Under the pieces are notes generated by a model. That model made no database searches, was not told the DNA's origin, and saw only the letters and a list, made by a program, of their open reading frames with translations. From Amycolatopsis taiwanensis DSM 45107 (GTDB lineage: Bacteria > Actinomycetota > Actinomycetes > Mycobacteriales > Pseudonocardiaceae), in NCBI RefSeq assembly GCF_000519205.1, contig NZ_KI912602.1, forward strand, positions 62,001-126,000: 64,000 nt of DNA, given 5' to 3'. Shown here piece after piece: positions 32,901 to 41,188 of the stretch (positions are counted from its first letter, which is position 1; each line of letters opens with the position of its first letter). The translations under genes were made by a program, and so were the position numbers.

Positions 32901-33719
32901 GTGCCGGACGAGATCATCGACGTATGGCTGCAGCAGCCGAACGAGCTGTTCCTTTCGCAGCCCTGGTTCGAACCGGTGCTGCGCTGGACGAAGGCGCCCA
33001 CGGTCGCGCCCACGGTGTCGATGACCCTCGACGCAATGGACCAGGCCGGGGTCCGGTTCGGCCTGCTCTCCGCGTGGTACACGCCATTCGGCCCGTTGAT
33101 CACCAACGACGAGGTCGCGGACATCGTCTCCGCCCACCCCGGCCGGTTCGGCGGCATCGCGTCCGTGGATCTCGCCGACCCCGTGCGCGCCGTGCGGGAG
33201 ATCCGGCGCTGCGTGCGGGACCTGGGATTCGTGGGGGTGCGGGTGCTGCCCTGGGTGTGGAACCTGCCGCCCAACGACCGGCGTTTCTACCCGGTGTACG
33301 TGGCCTGCGTGGAGGAGGACGTCCCGTTCTGCACGCAGGTCGGGCACACCGGACCGCTCCGCCCGTCCGAACCCGGCCGCCCGATTCCCTACCTGGACGA
33401 GGTTCTGCTGGACTTCCCGGAACTGGTCGTGGTAGGCGGGCACGTCGGATATCCGTGGGTCAACGAGGTGCTGTCGCTGGCCGACAAGTATCCCAACTTC
33501 CACCTCGACACCTCGGCCTACGCCGTACACCGCCTGCCACGAGAGATCGTCGAGTTCATGCGGGGCCGCGGACGGACCCGGGTGTTGTTCGGCAGCAACT
33601 ATCCGATGCTCACCCCGGGAACGTGCCTGAAACGCCTGGCCGATCTCGGGTTGGGGGCTGAGGCCACCGAGTTGTACCTCGGCGGCAACGCGCGGCGCGT
33701 GTTCTCGCTACCGGTCTAG
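32901..33719 (+). CDS. Amidohydrolase family protein
   Basis: A 272-residue amidohydrolase_2 (TIM-barrel, decarboxylase/hydrolase) protein. Typical segments are HPGRFGGIASVDL, GFVGVRVLPWVW, the strand-ending histidine VVGGHVGYPWVNE (about residue 178), and the C-terminal metal-site-like FGSNYPM. The N-terminal HxH metal motif of many members is absent: the start reads DVWLQQ. GTG follows GGAGGAAAGGAAAGG. It is divergent from the glutamine-synthetase-like gene and may act on a related amide or aromatic acid. Its 3' end overlaps the convergent DUF998 gene by 12 bases. Confidence 0.82.
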   Translation: MPDEIIDVWLQQPNELFLSQPWFEPVLRWTKAPTVAPTVSMTLDAMDQAGVRFGLLSAWYTPFGPLITNDEVADIVSAHPGRFGGIASVDLADPVRAVREIRRCVRDLGFVGVRVLPWVWNLPPNDRRFYPVYVACVEEDVPFCTQVGHTGPLRPSEPGRPIPYLDEVLLDFPELVVVGGHVGYPWVNEVLSLADKYPNFHLDTSAYAVHRLPREIVEFMRGRGRTRVLFGSNYPMLTPGTCLKRLADLGLGAEATELYLGGNARRVFSLPV

Positions 33720-34385
33720 CCGGCTTTCGCGTCGGAGCAGACCGGTGGCGAGCACGCTGAAGTAGCCGAATCCGATGGTGATACTGATCCGCTGCCACAG
33801 ACCGTGGTAGCTGCCGGTCTGGGTGTCGGCGTCATACCGGGCGACGGCCACCAGCAGCGTCGCCATGGCCGCAACCGCGGTGGCGGTCGAGTACCACATC
33901 CAGCCCCACTGCTTGTCGGCCGCGAAACGGGCGGCGAGCACGAGTATGGCGATGGTCATCACGATCCAGGTCGGGAACAGGTTTCCGTCGTGGATCAGGC
34001 TGTGCAGGGTGGGGTTCGCGGTTCCGGTGCTTCCTGCGGGGTAGCCGGGCTTCGGGTCGGCGACGAACACCCCGGCCACCACCAGCCCGAGCCCGAACAG
34101 ACCGACGAACACCGGTGCCACGAGTGCGCCGCGGCCGGGGCGCAGCACCTTTCGCAGCCCGAGGGCGAAACAGATCGTGAACGTGCCGGCGACGATGAAG
34201 TTGGCGATCATGAGCCAACCGCGGTCACCGTTGGCGAGTTCACTGCCGAAGTGGTGCAGCGGGTTGTAGGCCGGGCGGGTCAGGCTGTCGAGCAGCAGCA
34301 CGACGATGTACAGCGCCGGACCAAGGCCGGCGAGCATCAAGAGCCGGGTGCGCGGAGACGGTGCTGTCGAAACGGGCATCGACAC
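33708..34385 (-). CDS. DUF998 family membrane protein
   Basis: A 225-residue integral membrane protein with about six hydrophobic segments (LLMLAGLGPALYIVVLLLD, ANFIVAGTFTICFALGL, VFVGLFGLGLVVAGVFVAD and others). The loop PGYPAGS-to-LHSLIHD is the DUF998 pattern. Its function is unknown. GTG at 34385 is preferred over ATG at 34379 because GGAGG sits seven bases before it. It is divergent from an alpha/beta hydrolase and TetR pair across a strong palindrome, so it is probably controlled by that TetR protein. Confidence 0.82.
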   Translation of the reverse strand: MSMPVSTAPSPRTRLLMLAGLGPALYIVVLLLDSLTRPAYNPLHHFGSELANGDRGWLMIANFIVAGTFTICFALGLRKVLRPGRGALVAPVFVGLFGLGLVVAGVFVADPKPGYPAGSTGTANPTLHSLIHDGNLFPTWIVMTIAILVLAARFAADKQWGWMWYSTATAVAAMATLLVAVARYDADTQTGSYHGLWQRISITIGFGYFSVLATGLLRRESRLDR

Positions 34386-34412
34386 GAGAAGACCTCCAAG
34401 TCGTGGACGTGT

Positions 34413-34445
34413 GTCTACGGTGTAGACCGTATCTATACCGTAGAC
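34413..34445. promoter_or_regulatory. Strong palindromic operator between DUF998 and hydrolase/TetR genes
   Basis: Arms GTCTACGGTGTAGA and TCTATACCGTAGAC (13 of 14 positions pair) surround the five bases CCGTA; the left arm is itself symmetrical (GTCTACGGTGTAGAC). The site lies centrally in the 91-base divergent region, is AT-richer than its surroundings and probably overlaps both promoters. The TetR gene at 35376 is the natural candidate ligand. Confidence 0.75.
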
Positions 34446-34476
34446 TACACAGCGTAAGAATCCTGGAGGGGTTGGC

Positions 34477-35379
34477 ATGACATCGACAGCAGTCACCGAT
34501 TTGGTCCGGACTTCCGGCGCCAGACTGCACACTGAAAAGACGGGACAGGGGCCCGCGTTGGTACTCATTCCCGGGGGCGGCGGCGACGCGGAGATGTACG
34601 GCGACATCGTCCCGCCGCTGGCAAAGCGGTTCACCGTGATCACCCTCGACCGGCGCGGAAACTCCCGCAGCCCGCTCGACGACGAGTCCAACTCCATCGA
34701 GGTCGCGGATCAGGCGGCTGACATCCTCACCGTACTGGACCACTACGGGATCGATCGGGCCTTCGTCTTCGGCAACAGTGGCAGCGCGATCATCACTCTG
34801 GAACTACTCGCCGAGCATGCGGGCCGCCTGCTCGGTGCCGTGGTCCACGAGCCGCCGCTGGTGCAGATCCTTCCCGGCAGCGCCGAACAGCGGGAGTTGG
34901 ACGAGCTACGCCGGATCGGAGACACGGAAGGACCGTTGCAGGCATTCGTCGCCTTCGCGGCCATGACCATGCCCACGCCGTCCCGTCCGCTCCAGACTCG
35001 CCCCGGCCGAGTTGTGCTGGCAGCGATGACGCGGGTGATGCTGGCCGCCGGCTGGATGTCGCGACGGGTGACCGGACGCGAGCCGAGCGGGATGCAACGC
35101 CTGCTCGGCAACGCCGGCATCCTTGTCCGCCGCGAATTGCCCGCCTTCTGTTACGACTACGAACCGAGCCTGGCGAAGCTACGCTCGGTGCGGGTGCCAT
35201 GGCGGTTGGCCACCGGCCAGGACAGCGTCGGCCGCCCCTACTACCGACCCGCCCATGTCCTCAGTGAGAAACTCGACGTGCCCTGTGTCGAGTTTCCCGG
35301 CGGACACACCGCCTATCAGCAACACCCGGAGGCATTCGCCGACCGGCTGACCGAGATCCTGGACCAACTTCACCCATGA
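34477..35379 (+). CDS. Alpha/beta hydrolase
   Basis: A 300-residue alpha/beta hydrolase. The oxyanion-hole segment is VLIPGGGGDAEMY (about residues 29-41), the nucleophile elbow is FGNSGSAIITLEL (serine about 103), and the final histidine is GGHTAYQQHPEAF (about 275). The substrate is unknown. ATG follows GGAGGGG. The stop overlaps the TetR start by four bases (ATGA), so the hydrolase and its likely regulator are translated together. It is divergent from a DUF998 membrane protein across a long palindrome. Confidence 0.9.
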   Translation: MTSTAVTDLVRTSGARLHTEKTGQGPALVLIPGGGGDAEMYGDIVPPLAKRFTVITLDRRGNSRSPLDDESNSIEVADQAADILTVLDHYGIDRAFVFGNSGSAIITLELLAEHAGRLLGAVVHEPPLVQILPGSAEQRELDELRRIGDTEGPLQAFVAFAAMTMPTPSRPLQTRPGRVVLAAMTRVMLAAGWMSRRVTGREPSGMQRLLGNAGILVRRELPAFCYDYEPSLAKLRSVRVPWRLATGQDSVGRPYYRPAHVLSEKLDVPCVEFPGGHTAYQQHPEAFADRLTEILDQLHP

Positions 35380-36029
35380 CAAACGACAATCGAGCACGCC
35401 GAGCGCGGCCCGCAGCGCCGATGAAACCGACGCTGAGCCGCGAATACATCGCCGCCATGGCCCTGGCCCTCGTGGACGACGTCGGCCGGGACAAGTTCTC
35501 CATGCGCAAACTCGGCGCCGAACTCGACGTGGACCCGATGGCCGTCTACCGGTACTTCACCGACCAGGAGGCACTCTTCGACGGCATCGCCGAGACACTG
35601 TTCGCCGAGCTCGACGTCGACACCCTGCCCTGGCACGAGTCCTGGCGCGAACTGGCCGAGCAGTACGTCCGCCGGCTGCGGGACACACTACTCACGCATC
35701 CGCACGCGGTCACCATCTTCGCCACCCGCCCGGTCCGCTCATCAATGGCCATCGACACCGGCAACCGCATGATCGAGCTCATGACCGAGTCCGGCTTCGC
35801 CCAGGGCACCGCCCTGCAGATCCTGCGCTGTCTGCGGGAATTCACCATCGGTCACGCGCTCACGCTCGCCGTGCTTCGGCTCGGCGGCGGGCGGCGCAGC
35901 AGGAAACCATCACCAGACGCACCGGAGTACAACCTTCTCGCCAAGAGCGCCGACGACGCAGGCCACGACGACCACTTCGGTCTCGGCCTCACCGCGATGC
36001 TCGACAGCTTCGCCCGACTCAAGGGATGA
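35376..36029 (+). CDS. TetR family regulator with TetR-type C-terminal domain
   Basis: A 217-residue TetR regulator with HTH at about residues 22-65 (AALALVDDVGRDKFSMRKLG, then VDPMAVYRYFTDQEALFDGI). The C-terminal domain resembles TetR_C (LPWHESWRELAEQYVRRLRD). It overlaps the upstream hydrolase by ATGA. The palindrome at 34413-34445 is its most likely operator, giving control of both the hydrolase/TetR unit and the divergent DUF998 gene. The effector is unknown. Confidence 0.88.
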   Translation: MTNDNRARRARPAAPMKPTLSREYIAAMALALVDDVGRDKFSMRKLGAELDVDPMAVYRYFTDQEALFDGIAETLFAELDVDTLPWHESWRELAEQYVRRLRDTLLTHPHAVTIFATRPVRSSMAIDTGNRMIELMTESGFAQGTALQILRCLREFTIGHALTLAVLRLGGGRRSRKPSPDAPEYNLLAKSADDAGHDDHFGLGLTAMLDSFARLKG

Positions 36030-36237
36030 GTCTGTTGTGCCCTGGTGCCGGCGTTGAAAGTCGCGGGTACTGCGGCTGTGGCAGCAGCGGCTGACCACTG
36101 ACCTGCACCACCGTTTGGACGGCGACAGCCAGGTGGAGGTGAGGCCGTGACCACGCACCCCAACACCCGTGCCGCCGTTACCCACGGGGCAGAGCAGTGG
36201 GCGCCGCATCCGGCTCGCGACGCCCACCTCTGGCTGG

Positions 36238-36924
36238 TCAGCGGCGGCGGATGGCCCGGATGATCGCCAGCACGATCAGGAACGCGGCGACACCCCCGAG
36301 TACCGGCGCGAGACGCTTGGCGACCGAACTGCCGGCGTACTCGAACAGGTCGATCGCCTCGGCCTCCTTTTGCGGCGCGGGCTGCACGGCCTCGAGCTTG
36401 GGCTTGGCCGGCTCCTCGGGCGCACCCTCCGGCTTCGCCGCCTTGGCCGCCTTGGTCTCCTCGGCGGCGGCCGGCTTCTCCTGCGCGCTCAGCCGCTCGG
36501 CCAGGTTGGTCGCGAACTGGTCGAGGATCTTGCCGCCCACCTCGGAGATCATGCCGCGGCCGAACTGGGCCGGCTTACCGGTCACGTTCAGGTCCGTGGA
36601 CACCTTGCCCTTGGTGTGGCCGTCCTCCTGGGCGAGGGTCACCGTCACGGTCGCGGCGGCCGTGCCCGCGCCGCGGGTGTCCTTTCCGGAAGCCTTGATG
36701 ACGATCTTCCGGGCCTTCTCGTCGGCCTCGAGGAACTCCCCGGACCCCTTGTAGGTCAGGGAGATCGGGCCCAGCTTGACCTTCACCGTGCCGGTAAAGG
36801 TCTCGCCCTCGACCTTGGTCAGCGTTGCCCCCGGCATACACGGCGCCACGCTTTCGGGATTCGTGACGGCCTTCCATACCTGCTCAGGCGGTGCTGGAAC
36901 GGTGAATTCGTGGTCAAGCCGCAC
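36238..36924 (-). CDS. CoxG-like SRPBCC protein (carbon monoxide dehydrogenase subunit G family)
   Basis: A 228-residue protein. Residues 1-145 form the CoxG/SRPBCC domain (LDHEFTVPAPPEQVWKAVTNPESVAPCMPGA). Next comes an Ala/Pro/Lys/Glu-rich linker (AAEETKAAKAAKPEGAPEEP), then a single transmembrane helix at the C-terminus (LGGVAAFLIVLAIIRAI) ending in arginines. In Oligotropha, CoxG helps anchor CO dehydrogenase to the membrane, which the C-terminal helix here would fit. GTG follows GGGAGGTCGGG. It is the last gene of the leftward hydroxylase operon, 172 bases after the CoxM-like gene. Confidence 0.88.
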   Translation of the reverse strand: MRLDHEFTVPAPPEQVWKAVTNPESVAPCMPGATLTKVEGETFTGTVKVKLGPISLTYKGSGEFLEADEKARKIVIKASGKDTRGAGTAAATVTVTLAQEDGHTKGKVSTDLNVTGKPAQFGRGMISEVGGKILDQFATNLAERLSAQEKPAAAEETKAAKAAKPEGAPEEPAKPKLEAVQPAPQKEAEAIDLFEYAGSSVAKRLAPVLGGVAAFLIVLAIIRAIRRR

Positions 36925-37096
36925 GGCCCGACCTCCCTTCTCGAAACATCCGGTTTGGTCCAGAACACGTCCACCGCTAGCCATGGTCTCGTGTTTTGGA
37001 CAGCGCTCCTTTCAGCAACCTTACTTGCGCCCGGCCACGTCAACCCGTCATTGCGACGTGACGGACGCCTCCAGACTCTCTCACCCTCCTCCTGTG

Positions 37097-37951
37097 TTAC
37101 CCGGCGAGCGCGGCGGAAACGGCCCGGCCGGTCAGGACTCGAGCCAGTTCCTGCCGGTACTCGACATCGGAGTTGTTGTCCGGCGTCGGGTCGGTGCCCT
37201 CGGCGGCATGCGCGGCGGCGGCCCGGATCGCCTCCGGCGTCGCCGGCTGCCCGACCAGGGCCTGCTCGACCGCGGTGGCCCGGACCGGGACCGCGGCCAT
37301 GTTGGTCAGCCCGACCCGGGCCTCGGCGATCGTGCCGCCGTCGACCCGGACGGTCGCCGCCACGGCCACCATCGACCAGGCCTGCGCGACCCGGTTGAAC
37401 TTCTCGTAGTGCGCGTGCCAGCCGGTGAACTTCGGCACCCGGACCTCGACCAGGATCTCGTCCGGCGCGAGCGCCGTGGTGAAGAAGTCCTGGAAGAACT
37501 CCGACGCCGGCACCGTGCGGCGCCCGTTCATCCCGGCGATCACCATCTCCGCGTCCAAGGCGAGCGCCGGGGCGAGCAGGTCGCCCGCCGGGTCCGCGTG
37601 CGCGATCGACCCGCCGAAGGTGCCGCGGTGCCGGACCTGCGGGTCCGCGACCGTGTCCGTCGCCTTGGCCAGCAGCGCGGCGTGCTCGGCGATCAGTTGG
37701 TCGCGTTGCACGTCGTAGTGCGTGGTCATGGCACCGATGGCCAGATGATCGGTCTCGTCGCGGACGCCGCGCAGTTCGGCGATCCGGCCGAGGTCGACGA
37801 TCGTGGAGGGAGCGGCCAGTCGCATGCGCAGCACCGGGAGCAGGCTCTGGCCACCGGCGAGCACCTTGGCATCCTCCCCCGCGGCGGAAAGCGCCCGCAC
37901 CGCTTCGTCCACTGTGGACGGGGCGACGTAGTCGAAGGCAGCGGGAATCAC
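37097..37951 (-). CDS. FAD-binding subunit of a molybdenum hydroxylase (CoxM-like)
   Basis: A 284-residue FAD-binding subunit of the xanthine dehydrogenase/CO dehydrogenase family. FAD contacts are AGGQSLLPVLRMRLA (about residues 32-46) and the HRGTFGGSIAHADPAGDL segment (about 107-124). It carries electrons from the 2Fe-2S subunit to the acceptor. GTG overlaps the stop of the large subunit by four bases, preceded by GGAGGTGCTCA. The gene order L-M after S on the minus strand is S-L-M-G, all closely packed, so it acts with the neighbours at 37948-40928. Confidence 0.92.
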   Translation of the reverse strand: MIPAAFDYVAPSTVDEAVRALSAAGEDAKVLAGGQSLLPVLRMRLAAPSTIVDLGRIAELRGVRDETDHLAIGAMTTHYDVQRDQLIAEHAALLAKATDTVADPQVRHRGTFGGSIAHADPAGDLLAPALALDAEMVIAGMNGRRTVPASEFFQDFFTTALAPDEILVEVRVPKFTGWHAHYEKFNRVAQAWSMVAVAATVRVDGGTIAEARVGLTNMAAVPVRATAVEQALVGQPATPEAIRAAAAHAAEGTDPTPDNNSDVEYRQELARVLTGRAVSAALAG

Positions 37952-40386
37952 TGAGCACCTCCAGAAGAATCGATCGAGCCCAAACCGCCACCGGCCTCGC
38001 CGCCGAGCCCGCCGGCGGCGGTCCGGCCGCGATGGACGGCCGACCACACGCGCATGGGCGAGCACGGCATCTCGACGTCGTTGACGCCGAACTGCCGGAC
38101 CGCGTCGACCACCGCGTTGACCACTGCCGGAGTCGAGGCGATGGTGCCCGCCTCGCCAACTCCCTTGACGCCCAGGGGGTTCGAGGTCGCCGGGGTCTCC
38201 GTGCGGTCGGTGGTGAAGGAGGGCAGGTCCGCCGCCGAGGGCAGCAGGTAGTCGGCGAACGTGCCGGTGGTCAGCGTGCCGTTCTCGTTGAACACCGCCT
38301 CCTCGAACAGGGCCTGCGCAATGCCCTGGGCAAGCCCGCCGTGCACCTGGCCCTCCACGATCAGCGGGTTGACCACCGAACCCACGTCGTCCACACACAC
38401 GTAGGACCGGATGTTCACGCGGCCCGTCTCGGTGTCCACCTCCGCCGCGCACAGATGGGTGCCGTGCGGGAAGGAGAAGTTCTCCGGGTCGTAGACCGCT
38501 TCCGAGTCGAGCGAGGGCTCGACGCCCTCGGGCAGGTTGTGCGCCATGAACGTGGCGAACACGACCTCCTGGATCGTGGTCGACCGGTCGGTCCCGCGCA
38601 CGGTGAACTTGCCCTGCTCGAACTCGAGGTCGTCCGGCGAGCATTCCATCAGGTGCGCGGCGATCGAGCGGGCCTTTTCGACGACCTTGTCCGTCGCCTT
38701 GACCACCGCGATCCCACCGACCGCCAGGGACCGTGAACCGTAGGTGTCGAGGCCCTTCGCCGAGGACTGGGTGTCGCCGTGGAGCACCTCGACGTCCTCG
38801 AACGCCACGCCCAGCCGGTCGGCCACGATCTGGCTCCACGCCGTCTCGTGCCCCTGGCCGTGCGCCGACGCGCCGGTGATCACCTCGACCTTGCCGGTGG
38901 GCAGCATCCGGATGGACGCGGCCTCCCAGCCACCCGCACCGTAGTCGAGCGAGCCGAGCACCCGCGACGGCGCGAGCCCGCACATCTCGGTGTAGGTGGA
39001 GACGCCGATGCCGAGCTGGACCGGATCCTTGCGGTCCCGCCGTTCGGCCTGCTCACGGCGAAGGCCGTCGTAGTCGAACAGCTGCCGGGCCTTCTCGGTC
39101 GCGGCCTCGTAGTTGCCCGAGTCGTAGGTCAGCCCGGCGACCGTGGTGTACGGGAACTCCTCGTGCTTGATCCAGTTCTTCTCCCGCAGTTCGAGCGGGT
39201 CCATGCCGAGCTCCGCGGCGAGCTCGTCCATGATCCGCTCGATGGCGAACGTGGCCTCCGGCCGGCCGGCGCCGCGGTAGGCGTCGGTGAGTGTGGTGTT
39301 GGTGAACACGTTCGTGCAGGCGAAGCGGTAGGCCGGGATCTTGTAGATGGCGTTGAACATGAACGCACCCAGGATCGGCACGCCCGGCCCGACCAGGCCG
39401 AGGTAGGCGCCCATGTCGGCGAGCAGGTCGACCTTGAGGCCGGTCACCGTGCCGTCCCGGCGGGCGCTGATCGTGATGTCCTGGATCTGGTCGCGGCCGT
39501 GGTGGGCGGTGAGCATGGCCTCCGAGCGCGTCTCGGTCCATTTCACCGGCTTGCCGAGCTTCTGCGCGACCAGCAGGGCGATCGCCTCCTCGGGCAGCAC
39601 GCCGATCTTGCCGCCGAACCCGCCGCCCACGTCCGGCGCGATCACGCGCAGTTTGTGTTCGGGGATGCCCAGGGTGAGCGCCGCCATCGTCTTGAGGATG
39701 TGCGGGATCTGGGTGGCCGACCACATGGTGATCTGCGGTCCGGTCGGGTCGACCACGGTCGAGCGCGGCTCCATGAAGGAGGGCACCAGCCGCTGCTGGC
39801 GGAACCTGCGCTTGACCACGACCTCGCCCTGGCCGATGGCCTCCTCGACGTCGCCGCCCGTGCCGGCCTCCGCGGAGTCGAACACCCACAGCGCGTTGCG
39901 GTTGGTGCCGAGGTCCCCGTGCACCAGCGGCGCGCCTTCGGCGAGGGCCTCCTCCAAGCCCAGCACCACGGGCAGTTCCTCGTAGTCGATGTCGATGGCT
40001 TCGATGGCGTCGCGCGCTTCGGCCGCGCTCCGGGCGACCACGACGGCGATCCCCTCACCGGCGAAGTTCACCTGGTCCGACGCGAGGACGGGGCGGCGCG
40101 GATGTTTCATGTCCGGCGTGACCGGCCAGGCGCACGGCATGCCGATGGTGCCCTCCGGGTCGAGGTCCGCGGCCGTGTAAACGGCGGCCACGCCGGGCAT
40201 GTCCCGGGCGGCGGACGTGTCGATGGAGTTGATCCGCGCGTGCGCGAAGGGGCTTCGCGCGACGGCGATGTGCAGCAGACCCGGCAGCGTGATGTTGTCG
40301 GTCCACCGGGTACGGCCGGTGATCAGCCGGGCGTCTTCCTTACGGGCCCGGGCCTTGCCGACCTCGTTTTCCACGGTCGCGGTCAT
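37948..40386 (-). CDS. Molybdopterin-binding large subunit of xanthine dehydrogenase/CO dehydrogenase family (CoxL-like, form II)
   Basis: An 812-residue molybdenum hydroxylase large subunit. The cofactor-site segments are DVGGGFGGKIG (about residues 255-265), DAYRGAGRPEA (about 373-383) and the active-site-glutamate end GVKGVGEAGT (about 743-752). The active-site loop AYRGAGR is the form II type; true form I CO dehydrogenases have AYRCSFR with a catalytic cysteine. CO oxidation is therefore doubtful and another aldehyde, purine or aromatic substrate is more likely. ATG shares one base with the stop of the small subunit (TGATG). The C-terminal tail is glycine-rich. Confidence 0.93.
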   Translation of the reverse strand: MTATVENEVGKARARKEDARLITGRTRWTDNITLPGLLHIAVARSPFAHARINSIDTSAARDMPGVAAVYTAADLDPEGTIGMPCAWPVTPDMKHPRRPVLASDQVNFAGEGIAVVVARSAAEARDAIEAIDIDYEELPVVLGLEEALAEGAPLVHGDLGTNRNALWVFDSAEAGTGGDVEEAIGQGEVVVKRRFRQQRLVPSFMEPRSTVVDPTGPQITMWSATQIPHILKTMAALTLGIPEHKLRVIAPDVGGGFGGKIGVLPEEAIALLVAQKLGKPVKWTETRSEAMLTAHHGRDQIQDITISARRDGTVTGLKVDLLADMGAYLGLVGPGVPILGAFMFNAIYKIPAYRFACTNVFTNTTLTDAYRGAGRPEATFAIERIMDELAAELGMDPLELREKNWIKHEEFPYTTVAGLTYDSGNYEAATEKARQLFDYDGLRREQAERRDRKDPVQLGIGVSTYTEMCGLAPSRVLGSLDYGAGGWEAASIRMLPTGKVEVITGASAHGQGHETAWSQIVADRLGVAFEDVEVLHGDTQSSAKGLDTYGSRSLAVGGIAVVKATDKVVEKARSIAAHLMECSPDDLEFEQGKFTVRGTDRSTTIQEVVFATFMAHNLPEGVEPSLDSEAVYDPENFSFPHGTHLCAAEVDTETGRVNIRSYVCVDDVGSVVNPLIVEGQVHGGLAQGIAQALFEEAVFNENGTLTTGTFADYLLPSAADLPSFTTDRTETPATSNPLGVKGVGEAGTIASTPAVVNAVVDAVRQFGVNDVEMPCSPMRVWSAVHRGRTAAGGLGGEAGGGLGSIDSSGGAQ

Positions 40387-40928
40387 CACTCGCCTCCCGC
40401 CGGGACCTTGCTGGCGGCCCCTTCCGAAGACGCCCGGGCCACCCGCTCGGCCTCGGGTCCGGCGCCGGGACGCATGTGGTGGGCGGCGTCCCGCACGGCG
40501 CGCACGATGTTCTGGTAACCCGTGCAGCGGCACAGGTTCCCTTCCAGGCCCTCGCGGACGGCCTGCTCGTCCGGGTCCGGGTTGTCGGCAAGGAGGTCGA
40601 CGGCCTGCATGATCATGCCGGGCGTGCAGTATCCGCACTGCAAGGCGTGGTTGTCGTGGAACGCCTGCTGCACGGGGTGCAACTGGCCGTCGCGGGCCAG
40701 CCCCTCGATCGTGGTGATCTCGCTGCCGTCGGCCTGTACGGCGAGCACCGAGCAAGATTTCACGCTTTGCCCGTTCAGGTGGACGGTGCACGCGCCGCAG
40801 TTGCTGGTGTCGCAGCCGATTACGGTGCCGACTTTGCCAAGTGTCTCCCTCAGGTAGTGCACAAGTAACGTTCGAGGTTCGACCTCGTCGGTGTACTGGG
40901 TGCCGTCGACTGTGACGGTGATACGCAT
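40386..40928 (-). CDS. 2Fe-2S subunit of a molybdenum hydroxylase (CoxS-like)
   Basis: A 180-residue subunit with two 2Fe-2S clusters. The plant-ferredoxin-type cluster uses cysteines in [18 protein letters not shown] plus KSCSVLAV (about residues 38-61). The second cluster uses [11 protein letters not shown] and [13 protein letters not shown] (about 98-144). The last 30 residues are an Ala/Glu-rich extension not needed for the clusters. It passes electrons from molybdenum to FAD. It is first in the leftward S-L-M-G operon; the ATG at 40928 is preceded by CTGGAGGG. About 260 gene-free bases separate it from xdhC. Confidence 0.94.
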   Translation of the reverse strand: MRITVTVDGTQYTDEVEPRTLLVHYLRETLGKVGTVIGCDTSNCGACTVHLNGQSVKSCSVLAVQADGSEITTIEGLARDGQLHPVQQAFHDNHALQCGYCTPGMIMQAVDLLADNPDPDEQAVREGLEGNLCRCTGYQNIVRAVRDAAHHMRPGAGPEAERVARASSEGAASKVPAGGE

Positions 40929-41188
40929 GGGGCCCTCCAGGGTGGGAGGTGGTGATCGGCTTCACAAGCGAGCGTGCTACGTATGGCGCGCAGGGACAAG
41001 TCCGAACGGCCTACCTCTTGCGAGAGAGTCCGCAACTGCGTCGCCAGAGAGGCAAAATCGCCGATTCTGCGGACCGAACCCGAAACAACGGGCCCTTCGT
41101 GCGGACCAAAGTATGGAACCGTCGTGCGGCCGGCGTCCGTACAAATGCGACTCGCCCGCGAATTCACGGTGCCGGTCGAAGGCCGGAG

